Notes under the pieces: generated by a model
The model's database searches: none
The model's input: the letters and a program-made list of their open reading frames with translations, nothing else
What the model was told of the DNA's origin: nothing
Part shown: one piece after another, positions 58,075 to 64,000 of the stretch
Position numbering within the stretch: the first letter of the stretch is position 1
Layout: each line of letters begins with the position of its first letter
Translations under genes and position numbers: made by a program
Source: Erysipelotrichaceae bacterium
GTDB lineage: Bacteria; Bacillota_I; Bacilli_A; Erysipelotrichales; Erysipelotrichaceae
Length of the DNA: 64,000 bases
Direction of reading: 5' to 3'
Assembly: GCA_017442805.1 (NCBI GenBank)
Contig: JAFRZA010000034.1
Coordinates: 1-64,000 of the forward strand

Positions 58075-60309
58075 ATGAAAACTGCTAAACGTGTATTAGT
58101 TGCTGTTTTAGCTCTTGCCATGACTCTTTCATTAGCTGCCTGTGGTAAGGACAACAAGAAAACTGACACACCTCTTGTCGTAGGTTATTCCAATTTCTCA
58201 GAAAAATTCTCTCCGTTCTTTGCTGACTCCGCATACGACCAGGATGTTCAGAGCATGACCCAGGTTGGGTTATTACCTTCTGACAGAACCGGCGCCGTAC
58301 TGCTGAATGCCAAGAATGGCGAAGTTGTGAATTACAACGGCACTGACTATACATATTATGGTCTGGCAAACTGCAAGGTTACTGAGAATGCCGACGGTAC
58401 AGTCACTTACGATTTCGACATGAGAGATGACGTTACCTTCTCTGATGGCACTAAGTTAACCGCAGATGATGTTCTGTTCACCATGTATGTCTTATCAGAC
58501 CCGACATATGACGGATCATCAACCTTCTGGAACCTGCCGATTCAGGGTATGAAGGAATACCGTGCTGGTATGGATGCCCTGTACAACCTGCTGCTCGCAG
58601 CTGGCCCGGAAAACACCGACTTCACCTATTGGACAGAAGCCGAGCAGAAGGCCTTCTGGGAGACTGGCTTAAAGGAAGCCGGCACCGCCTTTGCTCAGTC
58701 AATCATTGACTACTGCTTAGCCAACTACGCTGCTTACGGCGCTGTTGACGCTGCTTCTTCAGCCGGATTATGGGGCTTCGAGATTCCTGCAGACGGCACT
58801 GCCGCTGATTTCTGGGATGCCATCTATGAAGCTTACGGCGGCGATGTTGCCAAGGCTTCCAGCACAGAAGCTGCTACCGCTGAGATCTACTCATTCTTCT
58901 CAGGCGAATTCTCAAAGGGTATCACCACTGGTGAATCTGCTGATTACATCACCGGTATCGAAAAGACCGGCGACTACTCATTAAGAGTTACCTTAACTGA
59001 AGTAAGCGCTGTTGCCTTATATCAGTTAGGCGTTGCTGTTGCTCCGGCTCATTACTATGGCGATGGCTCAGCTGTTGATGCTGCTGCTCACAAGTTCGGC
59101 TTCACCAAGGGCGACCTGTCAGCTGTTAAGGCCAAGACAACCAAACCGATGGGCGCTGGCCCGTACAAGTTCGTCGACTACAAAGACGGCATTGTTTACT
59201 TCGAAGCTAACGACACCTATTACTTAGGCGCTCCGAAGACCAAGTACCTCCAGTTCAAGGAAGGTTCTGATACTGATAAGTTAGACGGTATCGTTGCCGG
59301 TACTACGGATGTTTCCGACCCGTCATTCAACACTACCACTGCTAACAAGATCAGAGACTACAACAAGAACGGCGAACTGAATGGACCGGTCATCACTACT
59401 TCATTAGTTGATAACTTAGGTTATGGCTATATCGGTATCTGCGCTGACCTGATGAACGTCGGCGGCAAGGACAAGAAGGATTCCGATCAGTCCAAGGCAT
59501 TACGTAAGGCTTTCGCTACCATCTACTCCGTATATCGTGAACTGTCTGTTGGTTCATACTATGGCGAACTGGCCAGCGTAATCAACTACCCGATTTCCAA
59601 CACTTCATGGGCTGCTCCGCAGACCACTGATGCTGACTATGCAATCGCCTTCTCAAAGGATGCCAAGGGCAACGATCTGTACGCTGACGGTATGACCGCA
59701 GAAGAAAGATATGCTGCTGCTGTTCAGGGCGCTCTGACCTGGTTCGAAGCTGCCGGCTACACCGTAGCTGATGGCAAGGTTACTGCTGCTCCTGAGGGCG
59801 GAAGAATGGAATTCACCGCTTGGATCCCGGGCGACGGCACCGGCGACCACCCGGCATTCATGATTCTTGAAGAATCCAAGAAGGCTTTAGAGTCAATCGG
59901 CATTACCCTGAATATCAAGGACTTAAGCAATAGCTCCGAATTATGGGATGCTCTGGATGCTGTCACTGTTGATATGTGGTGTGCTGCCTGGGGTTCAACT
60001 GTTGACCCGGATATGACTCAGGTTTATAACAGCGAAAACAAGTCAGGTTCTAACCACTATCACATTGCTGATGCCAAGCTGGATGAATACATGGCTGCTG
60101 CCTTAAAGAGCTCCGATCAGGCTTACAGAAAGGTTCTCTACAAGCAGTGCTTAGATATCATCATTGACTGGGCTGTCGAAGTTCCGACATACCAGAGAAA
60201 GAACGCTGTCGTCTTCTCAAGCGAGAGAGTCAACATGGACACTGTCGTTAAGGATATCACTCCGTTCTACGGCTGGTTAGCAGAAATTGAAAAGGTTGAA
60301 CTTAAGTAA
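58075..60309 (+). CDS. Peptide ABC transporter substrate-binding lipoprotein
   Basis: A 744-residue SBP family 5 protein (OppA/DppA type), longer than the usual 520-600. A signal peptide with lipobox LSLAAC anchors it outside. TYDFDMRDDVTFSDGTKLTADDV is the typical SBP5 signature in domain I. It feeds peptides to the permease genes downstream. Codon use is different from all neighbours: Leu is often TTA and Ala often GCT, where other genes use CTG and GCC. A consensus promoter and AAGGAGG before ATG 58075 point to very high expression; a hairpin after it would lower expression of the next genes. Confidence 0.92.
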   Translation: MKTAKRVLVAVLALAMTLSLAACGKDNKKTDTPLVVGYSNFSEKFSPFFADSAYDQDVQSMTQVGLLPSDRTGAVLLNAKNGEVVNYNGTDYTYYGLANCKVTENADGTVTYDFDMRDDVTFSDGTKLTADDVLFTMYVLSDPTYDGSSTFWNLPIQGMKEYRAGMDALYNLLLAAGPENTDFTYWTEAEQKAFWETGLKEAGTAFAQSIIDYCLANYAAYGAVDAASSAGLWGFEIPADGTAADFWDAIYEAYGGDVAKASSTEAATAEIYSFFSGEFSKGITTGESADYITGIEKTGDYSLRVTLTEVSAVALYQLGVAVAPAHYYGDGSAVDAAAHKFGFTKGDLSAVKAKTTKPMGAGPYKFVDYKDGIVYFEANDTYYLGAPKTKYLQFKEGSDTDKLDGIVAGTTDVSDPSFNTTTANKIRDYNKNGELNGPVITTSLVDNLGYGYIGICADLMNVGGKDKKDSDQSKALRKAFATIYSVYRELSVGSYYGELASVINYPISNTSWAAPQTTDADYAIAFSKDAKGNDLYADGMTAEERYAAAVQGALTWFEAAGYTVADGKVTAAPEGGRMEFTAWIPGDGTGDHPAFMILEESKKALESIGITLNIKDLSNSSELWDALDAVTVDMWCAAWGSTVDPDMTQVYNSENKSGSNHYHIADAKLDEYMAAALKSSDQAYRKVLYKQCLDIIIDWAVEVPTYQRKNAVVFSSERVNMDTVVKDITPFYGWLAEIEKVELK

Positions 60310-60341
60310 TTTCTGAAATCGCAGTATTTAAACTGAATTGA

Positions 60342-60369
60342 ATAAGGCTGCTCTTCGGAGCAGCCTTAT
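60342..60369 (+). terminator. Hairpin after substrate-binding protein gene
   Basis: ATAAGGCTGCTC-TTCG-GAGCAGCCTTAT, a 12-bp stem with a stable tetraloop but no T-run. Probably a partial terminator or mRNA 3'-end stabiliser. Confidence 0.7.
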
Positions 60370-60392
60370 CCATATTGAACAGCTTTCTGCGG

Positions 60393-60422
60393 TTGATAGA
60401 GAGTTGTTCAATGTGGTATAAT
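60393..60422 (+). promoter_or_regulatory. Internal promoter before oppB
   Basis: TTGATA (60393-60398), an 18-base spacer and TGG-TATAAT (box 60417-60422). Confidence 0.65.
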
Positions 60423-60455
60423 TTTAAATGCTAAATGAAAGGATAAGGGCATGAA

Positions 60456-61442
60456 ATGAAAAAATATATTATCAAACGACTATTGGTTTCAGTACTGATC
60501 CTGTTCTTTGTGGCTTTCTGCATATACGGTCTGATGAGATGTCTGCCGTCTTCATATGTAGAAACCATAGCCAGGCAGAAATCAATGCAGCCGAACTCCA
60601 AGAGCTATGAGGAGTGGCTGGCGCAGCTTAATGCAGCATACAATCTGGACAAGGGCATCATTCCCGGCTTCTTTGGCTGGCTGGGCAACGCCTTACGTCT
60701 GGACTTCGGTGACAGCTGGTCCTGGACCGTTCCGGTCACCCAGAAGTTCAACGATGTCGTATGGCTGTCATTCGTCATTAACGTCATCACCTTCATACTG
60801 GAACTGGGCATCGCCATTCCGCTGGGCGTAGTCGCGGCAACGCATCAGTACAGCCGCCTGGATTATACGATCTCACTGATCGCCCTGGCCGGCATTTCGC
60901 TGCCGTCATTCTTCTTCGCTTCCCTGCTGAAACTGGTGTTCTCGGTCAAACTGGGCTGGTTCGAACTCTACGGTCTGGTCGGCCGCTACTATAACCAGCT
61001 GGATGCCTGGGGACAGTTCCTCGACAAGGCGCACCATCTGGTTCTGCCGATCGTCACCTTCGTTGTTCTGTCCATCGGTTCCCTGATGCGTTACACCAGA
61101 ACCAACATGCTCGAAGTTCTTAGTTCCGATTATGTCCGGACAGCCAGAGCCAAAGGCCTGCCGGAGAATAAAGTAATTTTCAAACATGCCTTCCGCAATA
61201 CACTCATTCCGTTAGTTACCATCGTCGGCGGTTCGCTGCCCGGCCTGTTCACCGGCGGCTTCATCACCGAGACACTGTTCGCCATCCCGGGCATTGGCTA
61301 TACTTCCTATCAGTCTATGGTCCAGGGCGACATTCCGTTCTCCATGTTCTACATGGTCTTCCTGTCATTACTGACACTCATCGGCAACCTGATTACCGAT
61401 ATTCTTTACGCGGTCGTTGACCCGCGCGTCCGCATTGCGTAG
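60456..61442 (+). CDS. Peptide ABC transporter permease, OppB/DppB type
   Basis: A 328-residue inner membrane permease. KRLLVSVLILFFVAFCIYGLM is the first segment; an external loop of about 65 residues follows, then five segments. The ABC-coupling EAA region is RTARAKGLPENKVIFKHAFRNTLIPL. Length is normal for OppB. It forms the channel with the next gene's product and is probably energised by the ATPase at 63073. Confidence 0.94.
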   Translation: MKKYIIKRLLVSVLILFFVAFCIYGLMRCLPSSYVETIARQKSMQPNSKSYEEWLAQLNAAYNLDKGIIPGFFGWLGNALRLDFGDSWSWTVPVTQKFNDVVWLSFVINVITFILELGIAIPLGVVAATHQYSRLDYTISLIALAGISLPSFFFASLLKLVFSVKLGWFELYGLVGRYYNQLDAWGQFLDKAHHLVLPIVTFVVLSIGSLMRYTRTNMLEVLSSDYVRTARAKGLPENKVIFKHAFRNTLIPLVTIVGGSLPGLFTGGFITETLFAIPGIGYTSYQSMVQGDIPFSMFYMVFLSLLTLIGNLITDILYAVVDPRVRIA

Positions 61443-61457
61443 AAGGGAGGAAGACAC

Positions 61458-63059
61458 ATGTCAGAAAACAACAAGTATGATGTTGAGAAAAACGTCAATG
61501 TCGAAGAAAATGACAAATACTCCCTGAACGACGACAGACGTGTCAAGGTCCTGTCTCCCGGCGCCATGGTCGCCAAGCGGTTCTTCCGCAACCGGATCGC
61601 TGTCGTCGGTCTGACCGTTCTGGTCATCATGTTCATATTTTCCTTTATCGGCGGCGTCATTTCCCCGTATGGCGAGAATCAGTTCTTCTACCGCTACGAA
61701 ACGCGTCTGAAGGAAATCGCCGGTGCCAAGGAAAACACCGACTACCGTTACCTGATCAAGGATGCTGATGCTTTCACTCCCCTGGTTCAGGCTACCTCAA
61801 CTCTGAACATCAAGAGTCATGCCACGGAATTCCAGATTGCCGGAAGCCGGGCTGTCTATACCATTGAAGAAACCGCTGAAGGCCTTTACCTGATCAGGAT
61901 CGAAGGCCGTGAGATCGGCGCCATCACCAAGAGCATTCTCTCGCTGGACAGCGGGACGGCTGACTACGAGCTGAACTACAATGCTCTTAAGGCTCATCTG
62001 GGTGACCAGAAGACCTTTACCATTGACGGTGTAAGCTATGAAGTTGATGAGACCGGCGGTCTGAGCCGTGAGGGAACAGAAATCGGCTATGTCAGCGAAT
62101 ACGTCGTCAGCCCGATCGGCGCTGTTACCGACTTTACCAGAGACTTCAAGGAAGAGCTTCAGTACTTTCTTGAAAGCAATGACGAGGCCGGTCACTTCAT
62201 CCGCGACGGCCAGAACGAGAAAGTTCAGTTCACCTACAAGAACCCCGAGAGCGGTGAAGATGAGATCTATGTCGTGGCCTACAACGCCGCTGACAGCCGC
62301 TGGGTCATCAAGAGATATCAGGAAGAACACGTCTATGACCTCTATTCCGCACCCAACGATGAACACTGGCTGGGCACCGACGGATACGGCATGGACATGC
62401 TCACCCGTCTGATGTACGGCGGACGTGTTTCGCTGGTCATCGGCTTCATCGTCGTCATCATCGAGACCGGTCTGGGCATCGTCCTGGGCGGTATATCCGG
62501 TTACTTCGGCGGTGCCGTAGACTTCCTGATCATGCGTATCGTCGATATCATGTTCTGTATTCCTTCCACCCCGATTCTGATCATCATCGGCGCAGCCATG
62601 GACGCTCTGGGCGTTGACCCGAGCATAAGAATGCTGTACCTGATGCTGATTCTTGGCTTCCTGGGCTGGCCGGGCATTGCCCACATGGTCAGAGGTCAGA
62701 TCCTGTCCCTGCGTGAACAGGAGTTCATGACCGCCGCTGAAGCCACCGGCCTGAGCGCCAAGAGAAGGATTTTCAAGCACCTGATTCCCAACGTCATCCC
62801 GCAGCTGATCGTATCAGCTACCATGGGTCTGGGTTCAGCCATTCTGACTGAGGCTACCCTGTCCTTCCTGGGCCTGGGTGTCCGCTTCCCGTTTGCCTCC
62901 TGGGGCAACATTATCAACGGTGTCAAGGACACCTACGTTCTGACCAACTACTGGTGGGTCTGGATCCCGGCAGGCTGCTGCATCCTTGCTACCGTACTGG
63001 CCTTTAACCTGGTCGGCGACGGCTTGAGAGATGCCTTCGACCCGAAGATGAAGAGATAG
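61458..63059 (+). CDS. Peptide ABC transporter permease, OppC type with large external insertion
   Basis: A 533-residue permease, far longer than the usual 290-320. Segment 1 is about 47-68. The standard GTDGYGMDMLTRLMYGGRVS entry block appears only at about residue 305, leaving about 235 extra residues outside the membrane (family usual about 50) with beta-rich repeats such as SHATEFQIAGSRAVYTIEET. The rest is normal: five segments and the coupling loop EFMTAAEATGLSAKRRIFKH. The insertion may dock the oversized binding protein (inference). Confidence 0.93.
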   Translation: MSENNKYDVEKNVNVEENDKYSLNDDRRVKVLSPGAMVAKRFFRNRIAVVGLTVLVIMFIFSFIGGVISPYGENQFFYRYETRLKEIAGAKENTDYRYLIKDADAFTPLVQATSTLNIKSHATEFQIAGSRAVYTIEETAEGLYLIRIEGREIGAITKSILSLDSGTADYELNYNALKAHLGDQKTFTIDGVSYEVDETGGLSREGTEIGYVSEYVVSPIGAVTDFTRDFKEELQYFLESNDEAGHFIRDGQNEKVQFTYKNPESGEDEIYVVAYNAADSRWVIKRYQEEHVYDLYSAPNDEHWLGTDGYGMDMLTRLMYGGRVSLVIGFIVVIIETGLGIVLGGISGYFGGAVDFLIMRIVDIMFCIPSTPILIIIGAAMDALGVDPSIRMLYLMLILGFLGWPGIAHMVRGQILSLREQEFMTAAEATGLSAKRRIFKHLIPNVIPQLIVSATMGLGSAILTEATLSFLGLGVRFPFASWGNIINGVKDTYVLTNYWWVWIPAGCCILATVLAFNLVGDGLRDAFDPKMKR

Positions 63060-63072
63060 GGAGGTACAGGAA

Positions 63073-64000
63073 ATGGCTAAGAAGAAAATTGAAGGTTACC
63101 TATCTGCCCGTGACTCCCGGAGAATCTCCCGGGAGAACCGCAGGATAACCAATGAACTCGAAAAGAAATACAAGAGAAAGAACGTTCCCGAAGAAGAGTA
63201 CGCGGCCGTCATGAACGACCCGAACAACACTCTGGAAATCGAGAACCTGCATACTTACTTCTTTACCGACATCGGCACCAGCAAGGCCGTTGACGGCATC
63301 AGTTTCAACGTACCCACCGGCAAGACCGTCGGCGTCGTCGGTGAATCCGGCTGCGGCAAAAGCGTTACCTCACTGTCCATCATGCAGCTGCTGCAGCGGC
63401 CGCAGGGTCAGATCGTTGAAGGCTCCATCAGACTGAATCTGGGCGACAAGGCGATCGACATCGCCAAGGCTCCGATCTCCGTCATGCAGGATGTCAGAGG
63501 CAACTACGTTTCCATGATCTTCCAGGAACCGATGACCTCGCTCAACCCGGTCTTCAAGATCGGCGAGCAGCTCGACGAAGTTCTGGAACTCAAGGACAAG
63601 AGCCTCAATACTCCCGAACTGCGCAAGGCCAGAAGCATTGAGATGCTGGAAGTTGTCGGCATCGCCAACTCCGAAGGCGTCTACAACATGTATCCGCATG
63701 AACTCTCCGGCGGCATGAGACAGAGAGTCATGATCGCCATGGCTCTGAGCTGCAACCCCAGACTGGTAATTGCCGATGAACCGACAACGGCTCTGGACGT
63801 TACCATTCAGGCTCAGATCCTTGACCTGCTGAGACAGATGAAGGACAAGTTCAATTCCAGCATCATGCTGATCACCCATGACCTCGGCGTCATTGCCGAA
63901 ATGGCTGACTATGTCGTCGTCATGTATTCCGGCCGCATCGTTGAGCAGGGCACTGCCGAAGAGATCTTCGCTCACCCGGCTCACCCGTACACCGTTGGCC
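63073..64000 (+). CDS. Peptide ABC transporter ATPase, OppD/DppD type, cut by window end
   Basis: The open frame starts at ATG 63073 after GGGAGG and has no stop by 64000 (309 codons). An unusual basic N-terminal 50 residues ([20 protein letters not shown]) precedes the ABC domain. Walker A is [11 protein letters not shown]-loop [11 protein letters not shown], signature LSGGMRQRV, Walker [13 protein letters not shown] and the switch His is in LITHDLG. The visible HPAHPYT fits the start of the C-terminal Opp extension. It should drive peptide import with the two permeases. Confidence 0.93.
   Translation, partial: MAKKKIEGYLSARDSRRISRENRRITNELEKKYKRKNVPEEEYAAVMNDPNNTLEIENLHTYFFTDIGTSKAVDGISFNVPTGKTVGVVGESGCGKSVTSLSIMQLLQRPQGQIVEGSIRLNLGDKAIDIAKAPISVMQDVRGNYVSMIFQEPMTSLNPVFKIGEQLDEVLELKDKSLNTPELRKARSIEMLEVVGIANSEGVYNMYPHELSGGMRQRVMIAMALSCNPRLVIADEPTTALDVTIQAQILDLLRQMKDKFNSSIMLITHDLGVIAEMADYVVVMYSGRIVEQGTAEEIFAHPAHPYTVG

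Overview
The window looks like chromosomal DNA of a gut-type Bacillota (Firmicutes), most likely an Erysipelotrichia relative. Support: the CdaA-CdaR-GlmM module, a CIRCE-controlled small heat-shock gene, PTS and Opp transporters, strong AGGAGG-type ribosome sites, LPxTG-like surface proteins and compact operons. The placement is inferred from gene content only. Third codon positions lean to G/C (CTG, ATC, GGC) in nearly all genes. No rRNA, tRNA, transposase, prophage or CRISPR array was seen. No gene-free stretch exceeds 300 bases; the longest (about 220 bases, 43800-44022) holds a promoter, a structured RNA and a terminator.

Layout. 1-3070: an S24/LexA-like repressor operon diverges from a Y-family DNA polymerase and a small partner, with twin operators between them. 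3155-6134: L,D-transpeptidase, rhodanese lipoprotein, HAD phosphatase, GNAT-YoaP acetyltransferase. 6192-9776 (minus): TraB-like membrane protein, M20 amidohydrolase, SIS isomerase. 9889-10848: L-lactate dehydrogenase. 11012-19255: c-di-AMP synthesis and cell wall operon (cdaA, cdaR, glmM, murF, ddl, alr, a membrane protein, an orphan FakA C-terminal domain). 19321-22338: two-component system and Mrp ATPase. 22412-23494 (minus): diacylglycerol glycosyltransferase-like. 23566-26855: CrtI-like flavoprotein with a ferredoxin-type reductase. 26965-28059: orphan PTS IIB and a hydrolase. 28230-29630: flavoenzyme resembling polyenoic fatty acid isomerase behind an operator-like dyad. 29758-32507: two esterase-fold proteins plus an ATP-grasp ligase. 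32601-38423: methyltransferases, a minimal kinase, a clostripain-like lipoprotein operon and an MBL hydrolase.

38466-46218 is the cell-surface and RNA region: a cohesin/cadherin-like protein, glycerol kinase, a large VWA/Cna-B adhesin, a structured RNA ending in a terminator just ahead of a DUF3800 gene and a TSCPD gene, and a second surface protein with the same unusual TPPTGG tail as the adhesin. 46351-48308 is a second Y-family polymerase with a YolD-like partner. 48366-53352 holds XRE regulators, one fused to a SpoT-like HD domain, and a second two-component system. 53435-57917: membrane proteins, an M50-like peptidase, CIRCE-hsp20 and an MFS transporter. 58075-64000: an Opp-type peptide ABC transporter whose OppC has a very large external insertion, cut at the window end in the first ATPase.

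The best candidates for undescribed biology are the promoter-RNA-terminator-DUF3800-TSCPD unit flanked by the two TPPTGG-tail proteins; the fatty-acid isomerase-like gene with its operator; the esterase-esterase-ATP-grasp operon; the XRE-HD fusion; and a recurring arrangement in which the -10 box lies 6-7 bases before the start codon, suggesting leaderless mRNAs.
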